This document shows positions 1 through 7,326 of a DNA stretch of 15,914 nt, in pieces. The stretch covers positions 1-15,914 of the forward strand of contig JAUILM010000038.1 of NCBI GenBank assembly GCA_030432855.1, written 5' to 3'. How positions within the stretch are numbered: the first letter of the stretch is position 1; each line of letters begins with the position of its first letter. Position numbers and translations under genes: made by a program. The stretch is from Bacteroidia bacterium (GTDB lineage: Bacteria > Bacteroidota > Bacteroidia > Chitinophagales > Saprospiraceae). Below the pieces are notes generated by a model. That model searched no databases and had not been told where the DNA came from. It worked only from the letters and a program-made list of their open reading frames with translations.

Positions 1-1054
1 CTATTTCTCCATACGAATAGAAGCCCGTAATGGAGGGTCTGTCGCCCAATTCCGTACGCACCGCTTCGAGCTCCTCCTCCACTAACTGTTTCAGAACCAA
101 CCTTCTTCCCACACATGATATTAAGATAGCTAAATCAGAGGCAATCTTCGATCCATTTTGAGAAATACTGGCAGAGGCCTGTGCTCCATTGATCAATCTG
201 TCAATGTTGGCTTTCATAAGTCGTACATAGGATCCCTGCGGTATATCCCCAGCGAAGGTAAGACTCTGATCCTCCTCACTGACGGCAAGTATAGTGCGTA
301 CTACCGGTAATTCACTTTCTTCATCCCGCATACTAAGCGGAAATAGTAATCCCGAACTGGGAAGCTCATTTGCCTTGGGTCCCAGGAATGATTTATAGAG
401 CGCAAGGGCAGGTTGTCCATCCAATTCATAGAGTATATTGTCTTTGGACTTGGTCACTTTTCGCTCGATCCCAAAGCTATCCCAACCTCCTTTACTACCG
501 TAGCCGATTTGTAAAGCTGAACCATAGAAACCAATACCCACTATCTGCTTTTCAGTGGCTTTACCATCGGCGATCACAAAAGTTCTGGTAAAATCTGCGC
601 CGTCACCAGCCAGTCCACCAGTGATCGAAATGTTGGCACCGACATCGCTCTTCAGACCTTTTACAAGCTCCGCTCCGTTCACGTGTAGTCCATCACTGAA
701 AACCATGATATGACGTAGGTCATCACCAGCCAGACCCTCAGTAATCTTATATCCTACATATCGGCTGTCCTGCGCCTGATCTATATTTTCTTTCACCAGT
801 TTCACGCGGGTGGTATCAAAAGATACTGCGGTGAGAGCAATCGTCTCATCATCTACTGATGTGTCCAGGATCTCTCCCGAAGTAGAGCATCCGGCAATTT
901 TGGCATTGGGATACTTACTAATCAATGCTTCCAGTGTCTCGTCCAATTCTTTATAACCGGGAGAAACAAAACAGAGAATTAAATCCGGATCGAATGACAA
1001 GTCCATGGAGATACATTCGTCCTTACTTTTCACGCTAAGTTGATACGTTTTCAT
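1..1054 (-). CDS. FIST-domain sensory protein, C-terminus cut by window edge
   Basis: An uninterrupted reading frame runs leftward from the ATG at 1054-1052 to the window edge, giving 351 visible codons without a stop. The protein has no signal peptide or membrane segment, so it is probably cytoplasmic. Visible FIST hallmarks are an AGCSTSGEI block near residue 55, an ITGGLAGDGADF block near residue 148, and GFYSYGEI at the very edge, which is the typical near-C-terminal FIST_C motif; only a short tail should be missing. FIST domains are predicted small-ligand sensor modules, often encoded beside histidine kinases or other signalling genes. The LytTR regulator gene lies upstream on the same strand, 228 bases away, so co-transcription is possible but not shown. 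No clear Shine-Dalgarno sequence precedes the start. The ligand cannot be inferred. Confidence 0.85.
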   Translation of the reverse strand, partial: MKTYQLSVKSKDECISMDLSFDPDLILCFVSPGYKELDETLEALISKYPNAKIAGCSTSGEILDTSVDDETIALTAVSFDTTRVKLVKENIDQAQDSRYVGYKITEGLAGDDLRHIMVFSDGLHVNGAELVKGLKSDVGANISITGGLAGDGADFTRTFVIADGKATEKQIVGIGFYGSALQIGYGSKGGWDSFGIERKVTKSKDNILYELDGQPALALYKSFLGPKANELPSSGLLFPLSMRDEESELPVVRTILAVSEEDQSLTFAGDIPQGSYVRLMKANIDRLINGAQASASISQNGSKIASDLAILISCVGRRLVLKQLVEEELEAVRTELGDRPSITGFYSYGEI

Positions 1055-1282
1055 AGGTTCATTTTTTGCCGCTGAACCAGGAGTGTTAATCGCGTCTGTA
1101 GACCACAGACTGTCCGATGCCTCCCAGATAGATTTATTTAAATATAATATGAAATTAATCTGTTAAAGACAACTTCTGTGCCAGAAACTATTCCGGGTAG
1201 GTATTCTGTTACAATCCGGCCAAATCCCGTCAAGGGCAGGAATCAATGCACTAAGGAAATGAGAGGTATGCCGTAACTACAA
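1055..1282 (-). promoter_or_regulatory. Leader region of the FIST gene with AT-rich promoter-like block
   Basis: This 228-base gap between the LytTR gene and the FIST gene shows no coding frame worth reporting. It holds an AT-rich patch at about 1134-1166. On the minus strand this patch contains TATATTTA, seven of eight matches to the Bacteroidota -7 consensus TAnnTTTG, with a weak upstream TTTA 17 bases away instead of the usual TTTG at about 19. It may give the FIST gene its own promoter. The match is weak and untested. Confidence 0.25.
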
Positions 1283-1972
1283 TCAAAGCAGGTTTAGGGA
1301 ACCCAGCAAGAGTGCCTTGTGAGCCCGACTTATGGGTATGACCTTATCTGCAATCACCAGGGTACTATCCTCGATATCGACAATCTTTTCCAGGTTGACA
1401 ATATAGGATCTATGCACCTTCATGAATTGCTCATGATTCAGTTTCGAATCTATGCTCTTGATAGTACCGTGTACGATATGACTCTTCTTTTCGGTCCTGA
1501 TGCAAACATAATCACCTGCATTTTCCACATAGAGTATATCTTTGATAGGTACACGCACATATCGGCCATTTTCTCTTAGGTAAATATCTGTCGAATCCCC
1601 TTGAGGTTGTTTTCTAAGCTCTATTTCTATCACCTTCTGCACAGCTTGTTCAAAACGGGGAAAGGTAATAGGCTTTTTCAGATAATCCACCACCTGGTAT
1701 TGATATGCTTCAAATGCATAGTCGGTCTTTGATGTGGTAAGAATAATGTTTGGTAGTACTGCCAGGTGATCCATGAGTTCTATACCACTGAGACCTGGCA
1801 TTTCTACATCGAGAAAAATCAGATCCACCGGGTTTTCTTCTAAGTACTCCAATGCTTCATTAGCATTCTCACAGATCTTTACAATGTGTAAAGCGTCGGA
1901 TTTAGAACATAATCTCTCCAGGGACTTTCTGGCGATAAGTTCATCATCCACTATGATACAATCCAATATCAT
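1283..1972 (-). CDS. LytTR-family response regulator (REC-LytTR)
   Basis: A 229-residue two-domain transcription regulator. The N-terminal receiver domain (residues 1-120) has the acidic pocket D9-D10, the phosphoacceptor D55 in FLDVEMPG, a threonine near 80 and K100 before P101. The C-terminal LytTR DNA-binding domain (about 128-229) carries the usual ILYVENAGDYV, FMKVHRSYIVNL and VIPISRAHK segments. Length and architecture are ordinary for AlgR/AgrA-type regulators of Bacteroidota. Such regulators usually pair with a short 7TM or LytS-like histidine kinase encoded next door; none is visible here, so it is orphaned within this window. It is transcribed divergently from the pilin-like operon at 2368 and is therefore positioned to control it through the shared 395-base gap. 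That regulatory link is inference. Confidence 0.93.
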   Translation of the reverse strand: MILDCIIVDDELIARKSLERLCSKSDALHIVKICENANEALEYLEENPVDLIFLDVEMPGLSGIELMDHLAVLPNIILTTSKTDYAFEAYQYQVVDYLKKPITFPRFEQAVQKVIEIELRKQPQGDSTDIYLRENGRYVRVPIKDILYVENAGDYVCIRTEKKSHIVHGTIKSIDSKLNHEQFMKVHRSYIVNLEKIVDIEDSTLVIADKVIPISRAHKALLLGSLNLL

Positions 1973-2312
1973 AAATAGAGGGTTAAAAAAGTCAATAATC
2001 CCGGGCGATATGGTCTAATCGGAGGAGCCGGTCAATCTATGAATAGAAAAATTCATACCAGTTTACGAAAATGAGTCCAGTATCAATTGATATATGACTT
2101 TTTTAACAGTTACCATACATCAAAGTCACTATCTCCTCATACTTCTTAGTACCCAACTTTTCAATACCTGGTAAACAAGTTATGCCATCGAGAAAGTTCC
2201 CTTTCTCTTCATAGTAAAAAGGTGAGCCGCCCCCTCAAATTTGAATCATTTTCCAAAAAAAGAAGGATTCGGACCATTCTCCGAACACTATAAACACATC
2301 TCTGAAAACCGG

Positions 2313-2340
2313 CCGGTAAGGCCCCGATTCCACGGTAAGT
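2313..2340 (+). repeat. Direct repeat CCGGTAAGG / ACGGTAAGT, candidate regulator site
   Basis: Two 9-base units at 2313-2321 and 2332-2340 share the core CGGTAAG and start 19 bases apart, about two helical turns. Each matches roughly six of nine positions of the general LytTR half-site ACAGTTA(A/G)G, though LytTR half-sites are normally 21-22 bases apart. The second copy overlaps the -7-like box of the operon. The repeat is seen directly; its role as an operator is inference. Confidence 0.35.
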
Positions 2341-2343
2341 TTG
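2336..2343 (+). promoter_or_regulatory. Candidate -7 box TAAGTTTG of the pilin-like operon
   Basis: TAAGTTTG fits the Bacteroidota primary sigma -7 consensus TAnnTTTG exactly and lies 24 bases before the first pilin ATG, implying a short leader. No TTTG -33 box is present at the expected spacing, so the promoter would be weak or activator-dependent. An eight-base match with four fixed-position Ts can occur by chance. Confidence 0.35.
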
Positions 2344-2367
2344 AGTCATAATTCAAAAACAAATATC

Positions 2368-2943
2368 ATGAGAATCGCAAAATTTTACTTCATCGTACTA
2401 ACAATCTTCACAACATTAAACATCAATGCTCAGGACAACAACCAGGCATTTCAAAATGTAACCATCAACATTCCTGAAGTTGCTCTTCTGGATCTGGAAG
2501 CCACAAACTCTACAACCATCAATCTTAGCCCAGAGGCACCAACTGAAGCTGGAGAAGCACTGGATTTCAGCAATTCAACTAACTCTGACATTTGGATCAA
2601 CTACTCTAGCATCGTAGGAAGCAAGACTGAGTCAAGCAGAGATGTGACAGTTTCTATCACTTCAGGCTCAGTACCTGAAGGGATGACCTTGAAAGTGAAG
2701 GCTGGAGAGGATGCAGGATTTGGAGATGGAAAAATGGGAACATCTACCTCAACTATCACACTCAATAACAATGCACAAAAAGTAATCCAGGGAGTTGGAA
2801 GCGCATATACTGGAAATGGTCCAAGTAAAGGACATCAACTTACTTATGCCCTGAGCCTGGATAATGATAAAGGATCTTATGCAGCACTCGATTTTGATCA
2901 GTCTAACACGATTTCAGTAACATACACTCTAACTGATCAATAA
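2368..2943 (+). CDS. Secreted pilin-like subunit A
   Basis: A 191-residue exported protein. I chose the ATG at 2368, not the in-frame TTG at 2341, because the signal peptide MRIAKFYFIVLTIFTTLNINA starts there, with likely cleavage before QDNN. The mature protein is acidic, has no cysteine and looks all-beta. Near its N-terminus, residues 30-44 (NVTINIPEVALLDLE) form alternating hydrophobic residues resembling the donor strand of CS1/CFA-I pilins. A GVGSAYTGNG...GHQLTY block follows near the C-terminus, and the chain ends in a hydrophobic strand, TYTLTDQ. About two thirds of mature residues are identical, without gaps, to subunit B at 3927. First gene of the operon, followed by the chaperone-like gene. 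Pilin function is inferred from this motif and from context; an alternative is a non-fimbrial secreted surface protein. Confidence 0.72.
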   Translation: MRIAKFYFIVLTIFTTLNINAQDNNQAFQNVTINIPEVALLDLEATNSTTINLSPEAPTEAGEALDFSNSTNSDIWINYSSIVGSKTESSRDVTVSITSGSVPEGMTLKVKAGEDAGFGDGKMGTSTSTITLNNNAQKVIQGVGSAYTGNGPSKGHQLTYALSLDNDKGSYAALDFDQSNTISVTYTLTDQ

Positions 2944-2983
2944 AAAATAGCTCCCTTCTGTTTCCCGTGAAAATAGCAAGCCA

Positions 2984-3000
2984 AAGATCATGATGATCTT
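2984..3000. repeat. 17-base perfect palindrome between subunit A and the chaperone gene
   Basis: AAGATCAT, G, ATGATCTT forms a perfect inverted repeat with a one-base centre. A one-base loop and no following T-run argue against a terminator; it could be a protein-binding site or an mRNA processing structure. Confidence 0.4.
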
Positions 3001-3085
3001 GATCAGCTTTAAAAGTGACAATCAACAAACACTAGATTTTGGCATGATTTTTAACTAATTGATTACAAATTAACAATACAAATTC

Positions 3086-3883
3086 ATGAAAAGATCATAC
3101 GTAACAACAGCATTGTTTACTGTTCTCCTGGCTCTGGGAACACAAATATCCTCCGCAAAGGTAGTGGTACTAAGTGGACTGACTAACACCCATAGCACGG
3201 AGGCAGGTGCTCAAATTTCAGGCGAAGTTCAGCTAAAGAATATAGGCGACTCCGAGGAACGAATACTCGTATATTTGAAAGACCTGGTACAGGATTGTCA
3301 CACACAGGCCAGCTACGAACCGATAGGCACCCATTCACGATCACTGGGCAACTGGATTGAAATGAGCACCAGTGAAAAAGTACTTGCAGCAAATGAGGAG
3401 TATACGTTGAAATACAACATCAACGTACCAAATGACGAAGAACTGTCTGGCTCCTTTTGGTCCCTGATTATGATTGAAATCGCTGAACCCATAAAAGAGG
3501 ACAATCTGGAATATGGGATCGCCATGAACTCCAAAATTCGGTACGGAATCCAGGTCATCACCGATATTGGATCATCTGATGCAGTAGACCTCCAGTTTTC
3601 GACCGTGAGACTTGAGAAAACAGACGAGGGACATGTAGTAATTGCTACTGCTGAAAACTTAAGTCATTACCTGGTAACTCCCACGGTTGTTCTGGAATTA
3701 TTTGACAACAAAGGGGGCACTGTAGTGAAAAGTGAGGTACCCTTCAAGAAGGTATATCCTGGTAGTTGCAAAGAATTTGAGGTGCCCATTCAAAAGATCA
3801 AGAAAGGTAATTACGATGCACTGTTAGTGGCAGACTATGGTAAAGATCTCTACGGAACCAACCTTCAATTGGAATTAAAATAA
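3086..3883 (+). CDS. Periplasmic two-Ig-domain pilus chaperone-like protein
   Basis: A 265-residue exported protein with a signal peptide (residues 1-24, cleavage after SSA). Two beta-sandwich domains are apparent: about 26-162 and 166-265. The first reads as a COG1470/DUF916- or PapD-like Ig fold (ISGEVQLKNIGDSEERILV ... GSFWSLIMIEIAE) and ends in a long alternating hydrophobic strand, KIRYGIQVITDI (150-161). That position matches the G1 strand by which classical pilus chaperones complete pilin subunits. The length is close to that of FGL/FGS and alternate chaperones (about 230-250 residues). Two cysteines (71 and 228) lie in different domains. The gene sits between the two near-duplicate pilin genes and ahead of the usher-like gene, as expected for a chaperone. 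The fold assignment is from reading the sequence; the specific role is inference. Confidence 0.62.
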   Translation: MKRSYVTTALFTVLLALGTQISSAKVVVLSGLTNTHSTEAGAQISGEVQLKNIGDSEERILVYLKDLVQDCHTQASYEPIGTHSRSLGNWIEMSTSEKVLAANEEYTLKYNINVPNDEELSGSFWSLIMIEIAEPIKEDNLEYGIAMNSKIRYGIQVITDIGSSDAVDLQFSTVRLEKTDEGHVVIATAENLSHYLVTPTVVLELFDNKGGTVVKSEVPFKKVYPGSCKEFEVPIQKIKKGNYDALLVADYGKDLYGTNLQLELK

Positions 3884-3926
3884 TTGACATCATTTAACTC
3901 AAAACAAGCATTTTAAAATAACGACT

Positions 3927-4511
3927 ATGAAAAATTTTCTACGCGCTTCATTAATCGCATCTCTTCTGGCTTTCGCAGGAATTTCCGGACTATATGCTCA
4001 GGATGATAATGACGATGCGCATAATGTAGTGATTACCCTACCGGAAGTAGCATTGCTTGATCTTGAATCATCTGCAGGTACTTCCATCTCTTTGGGTCCT
4101 GATGCTCCCACTGAAGCAGGAGAAGCTCTGGATTTCTCGGAGGAAACAAACTCTGATATTTGGATTAACTATTCATCCATTATAGGTAGCAAAACGGAGC
4201 CATCCAGGGATATCACGGTACAAATCACTTCCGGTAAAGTTCCTGATGGACTGGAACTTACTGCCATTGCGGCTAAAGACGCCGGAATGGGTGATGGATC
4301 TATGGGAACACCCACTGCAAAGATCATTCTTGACAATTCAGCACAGGAGATCATAAAAGGTGTCGGAAGTGCCTACACCGGTAATGGGGTGTCCAAAGGT
4401 CATCAGCTTACTTACCAACTGGCTCTTAATGAGAAAAAAGGGTCATATGCAAAATTAGATTTCGACAACTCCAACACACTGGCGATCACCTATACACTCA
4501 CTGATCAATAA
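3927..4511 (+). CDS. Secreted pilin-like subunit B (probable major subunit)
   Basis: A 194-residue protein with a strong signal peptide (residues 1-24, cleavage LYA before QDDN). Its mature part parallels subunit A: donor-strand-like NVVITLPEVALLDLE at 33-47, the PTEAGEALDFS segment, SDIWINYSSI, SGKVPDGLEL, GVGSAYTGNGVSKGHQLTY, and the same C-terminal TYTLTDQ. There is no cysteine, as in CS1-type pilins. It starts 43 bases after the chaperone gene. A strong hairpin lies directly downstream, before the usher-like gene, an arrangement that in fimbrial operons favours high yield of the major pilin; hence the guess that this is the major subunit. Whether A and B co-assemble or substitute for each other cannot be told. 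Confidence 0.73.
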   Translation: MKNFLRASLIASLLAFAGISGLYAQDDNDDAHNVVITLPEVALLDLESSAGTSISLGPDAPTEAGEALDFSEETNSDIWINYSSIIGSKTEPSRDITVQITSGKVPDGLELTAIAAKDAGMGDGSMGTPTAKIILDNSAQEIIKGVGSAYTGNGVSKGHQLTYQLALNEKKGSYAKLDFDNSNTLAITYTLTDQ

Positions 4512-4537
4512 AAATTGATCCAAACATTTTATACAAG

Positions 4538-4573
4538 TGGACTGGATAAAACGAGTGTTTTTTGTCCAGTCCA
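4538..4573 (+). promoter_or_regulatory. Strong intercistronic hairpin between pilin B and usher-like gene
   Basis: Arms TGGACTGGA (4538-4546) and TCCAGTCCA (4565-4573) pair perfectly over nine bases. Inside them AAAAC (4548-4552) pairs with GTTTT (4557-4561) around a GAGT loop, with small internal bulges. No T-run follows the outer arm, and the next gene starts 39 bases on. It therefore looks more like a partial terminator or an mRNA 3'-end stabiliser than a full terminator. It would raise pilin A/B output relative to the usher-like protein. Confidence 0.7.
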
Positions 4574-4611
4574 TTCTGTATTTGGTCTGATACTCTATTA
4601 AAGGTAATATT

Positions 4612-7326
4612 ATGAACCCGTTCCTACTTCGGGCCATACTTTACATATTTGTCCTTCTTCCGTTTAATTCAATCCGAGCGGAATTTTCGCTGCATCTTGT
4701 CAGTGAAAAAACAGTCCTCAGACCGGGTAGTATTCACACACTGATTGTTTTGTTGGAAAACGGCAATGCACCCATAGACATTTCTCGTGTCGATATTAAG
4801 GCGCCAGATCAATGGAAATTAATCACCAAAAGAGTACCCGAAAAACTTGAAGCTTCAGGTAGCGCGAAAATATTCATGACTTTTTCGCTTTCTAACGCCA
4901 CACCTGCCGGTATAGCCCTACTACCCATCGATATTTATACTCAGCAAGGGCTCCTACTTCATGAAAGCTTCTCCTTTACTGTAGAAGATTTACATGATAT
5001 CTCCCTTGAGGCAATAGAAAGCCCAAATCAAATAATCGGATCATTGCCTTATCAATGCACCTACCTGATTTCAAATAATGGCAACCTCTCTGAGACTATT
5101 AAATTATATACAAGATCAGGTATTCTTTCGGACACCACTATCCTACTGGATCCGGCATCATCACAGAAAATCACGATTGAAGGAAGTGCCTCAGAGGATT
5201 ATGCACGCCCCACGACAGTCGTGGTCGATTTACAAGCAGAACTTGCTGGTGTGGATACCATGTATTCTAAAAACGTCCCTATTCCCTTCTTTCCAACCAA
5301 AACTCCAAAAATTGATAAATATCTCAGGTTTCCGATAACAGTAAATGCCAGCAGTTTCTATTTTTCAGCCAGAAATACATCCTTTTTAACCGGCCGCTAT
5401 AGTATACAGGGGAATGGTTTTCTCGACCGGAATCAAAATCTCAGGCTCGGATTTACCGCCATGGGTCCCAATCAATTTCAGCAACCCAGATTTGGGCAAT
5501 ATGATCAATACACCCTAAATCTGTCCTACAATTCGCTCTTTGATCTAACCGTTGGTGATTTAGGTATTTCGATAAGCCCTCTCACTGAATTCAGTCGATT
5601 TGGCAGAGGAATTCGCTATGATCAGGCGTTGGGAAAGTTCAAAATAGGTGGTTACTACATCAAACCTCGTTTTTTTCCAGAGTCTACGAAAATACTCGGC
5701 ATATCGAGTGCGTATCAAGTCACTGACCAGATCAATGTGCAGGCCAATCTCACAAAAAAAGATCTGGCTCTGGAACCCGGCCAACCCGATGTCTTTGTCA
5801 ATAGTCTACTTGTAGAATATCAGGGACCGGCACTATCAATATCTACCGAGGCTGCTCGGAGTGATTTACAAAACCAAAGTGCATACGCTACACAAACTCT
5901 ACTCAGTTATTCTGACAATTCCTTTCATGCGAATGGAGAGCTACTCTATGCAGACAGAGATTTTAGAGGATACTACACTAATACCATTTTATTAGCTGCA
6001 AACCTCCGGAAAAACATTTCAGAAAAAGTCCAGGTATTTGTGGCAGGTACCAGAAATGAATCCACACCACTTCAGGACACTACGGTTCGTTTCTTGACTC
6101 CTAAATCGTTGTACTATTCCGCCGGTGTAAATCTTGAGATTAATAATGAGCAGGACGTTTCTTTCCAATTGCTACGGAGTCGTAAAAAGGATAGAATATT
6201 ACCGGTGGATTTCGATTATGCCGACAATCTGTTGCAGATGGATTATCGATTTCAGGACCGAAAGCACGAAATCAATTGGCAGACATCCTATGGGGTAACG
6301 GAGAATTTCAGGATTCAGTCTGGAGATCGAGAGGATCAAAAAGGAAATTCGCTGCGAAGCAATTTATTTTATGCTTACCAGCTGAAAGATCGTTTCACGG
6401 TAGGTGGCAGTCTGGAATTTTATAACACAAATAAATTTACAGATCAAAAGATTAATCAGAAATTGCTCTTCTATGGTGCCACGATTCGATACTATGGTCG
6501 AGACCTCAATGTTTCTATAAATTATCAAAGTAATTTTCCGGTAGATGAGTTGTACCGACAAAGAAGCTTCCTCGATGGAGATGTAAGTTATTCAATCAGC
6601 GAACACACGCGAATCACGGCAACCGCAGGATATGCCATTTTTCCTGGCTCCACCAATTTCAAGCAATTCTATGGGACAGCGAGAGTGAGTCAATCTATCA
6701 ATGTGCCCATCAAAAAGATATTGGACCTGGGAAGCCTTCAGGGAAAAGTAATTGGTAATAATGGTGAGAAAATATCAGGTATTCGACTATCCATTGCCGA
6801 TCAACAGGTCATCACTGATCTAAATGGAGACTTTACCTTCAATGATCTTCCTCCCGGCCAATATCTATTGAACATTGACAATAACTCACTGGCAATGAAT
6901 GAGGTGACCAGAGAAGTTGGTCCGATTATGGTGGATATAATACCACAACAAATTGCACAAAGAGAGCTGGAAATCGTAACCTGCGGAGCCATAACCGGCA
7001 AAATTAATTTTAAAAAAGAAGCAGCAGTTCAATCTAAAGCTTTTATCAAGGACATGCCTAAGATATACCTTAAGCTACAAAATGAAAATACGAGTCTATT
7101 TACTGAAGTCGGTGAGGACGGAAAGTTTACTTTTTTGGGTCTGAGACCTGGGGAATGGAAGCTCACAGTATTGGATCAGGGATGGAAAAAAGACTATGAA
7201 ATATCTGCCAGCGAACGAAACATCAATATACAACCTGCAAAAAAGTCTCAAGTGGAATTTGAATTAAAACCCAAATCCCGACAAATGAAGGTTTCAAAAA
7301 AAGTCTTCAATTTAAAAACCGGATAA
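4612..7326 (+). CDS. Outer-membrane usher-like beta-barrel protein with Ig-like flanking domains
   Basis: A 904-residue exported protein with a signal peptide (1-23, cleavage IRA before EFSL) and a fair Shine-Dalgarno sequence (AAAGG). Domains read in order: two Ig-like NEW-type domains (about 24-125 and 128-222) and a long beta-strand-rich region with alternating hydrophobic/polar residues (about 238-705), a probable outer-membrane barrel. A carboxypeptidase-regulatory-like domain follows (about 707-765: GKVIGNNGEKISG, DLNGDFTFNDLPPGQYLL), then a second such domain (about 790-885: GEDGKFTFLGLRPGEWKLTV). Within the barrel, VGDLGISISPLTEFSRFGRGIRY (split here as VGDL 314-317 and FGRGIRY 330-336) recalls the early-strand signature of fimbrial ushers. 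Position downstream of pilin and chaperone genes supports an usher role. No plug domain inside the barrel is obvious. Alternative: a generic outer-membrane secretion or anchoring barrel. Confidence 0.6.
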   Translation: MNPFLLRAILYIFVLLPFNSIRAEFSLHLVSEKTVLRPGSIHTLIVLLENGNAPIDISRVDIKAPDQWKLITKRVPEKLEASGSAKIFMTFSLSNATPAGIALLPIDIYTQQGLLLHESFSFTVEDLHDISLEAIESPNQIIGSLPYQCTYLISNNGNLSETIKLYTRSGILSDTTILLDPASSQKITIEGSASEDYARPTTVVVDLQAELAGVDTMYSKNVPIPFFPTKTPKIDKYLRFPITVNASSFYFSARNTSFLTGRYSIQGNGFLDRNQNLRLGFTAMGPNQFQQPRFGQYDQYTLNLSYNSLFDLTVGDLGISISPLTEFSRFGRGIRYDQALGKFKIGGYYIKPRFFPESTKILGISSAYQVTDQINVQANLTKKDLALEPGQPDVFVNSLLVEYQGPALSISTEAARSDLQNQSAYATQTLLSYSDNSFHANGELLYADRDFRGYYTNTILLAANLRKNISEKVQVFVAGTRNESTPLQDTTVRFLTPKSLYYSAGVNLEINNEQDVSFQLLRSRKKDRILPVDFDYADNLLQMDYRFQDRKHEINWQTSYGVTENFRIQSGDREDQKGNSLRSNLFYAYQLKDRFTVGGSLEFYNTNKFTDQKINQKLLFYGATIRYYGRDLNVSINYQSNFPVDELYRQRSFLDGDVSYSISEHTRITATAGYAIFPGSTNFKQFYGTARVSQSINVPIKKILDLGSLQGKVIGNNGEKISGIRLSIADQQVITDLNGDFTFNDLPPGQYLLNIDNNSLAMNEVTREVGPIMVDIIPQQIAQRELEIVTCGAITGKINFKKEAAVQSKAFIKDMPKIYLKLQNENTSLFTEVGEDGKFTFLGLRPGEWKLTVLDQGWKKDYEISASERNINIQPAKKSQVEFELKPKSRQMKVSKKVFNLKTG

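Larger units (their letters stand above)
1973..2367. promoter_or_regulatory. Divergent intergenic region between LytTR regulator and pilin-like operon
   Basis: This 395-base non-coding gap must hold the promoters of two divergent units. A perfect 7-bp hairpin (GAGAAAG, loop TTCC, CTTTCTC) lies at 2190-2207. A single ACAGTTA element at 2106-2112 resembles half of a LytTR-type site, but no partner was seen at the usual 21-22 base distance. The right end has a CGGTAAG direct repeat and a -7-like box, listed separately. No small ORF is convincing. Confidence 0.5.

Noticed and set aside
370..591. 73-codon plus-strand frame at the left end
   Set aside because: It is antisense to the FIST gene, whose conserved motifs are clear.
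2341..2367. In-frame TTG start adding nine residues to pilin-like subunit A
   Set aside because: The signal peptide begins at the ATG at 2368, and the TTG lies within the -7-like box.
4538..4573. Full intrinsic terminator ending the pilin transcript
   Set aside because: The stem is strong but no T-run follows and the usher-like gene lacks an obvious promoter of its own, so read-through with attenuation or mRNA stabilisation fits better.
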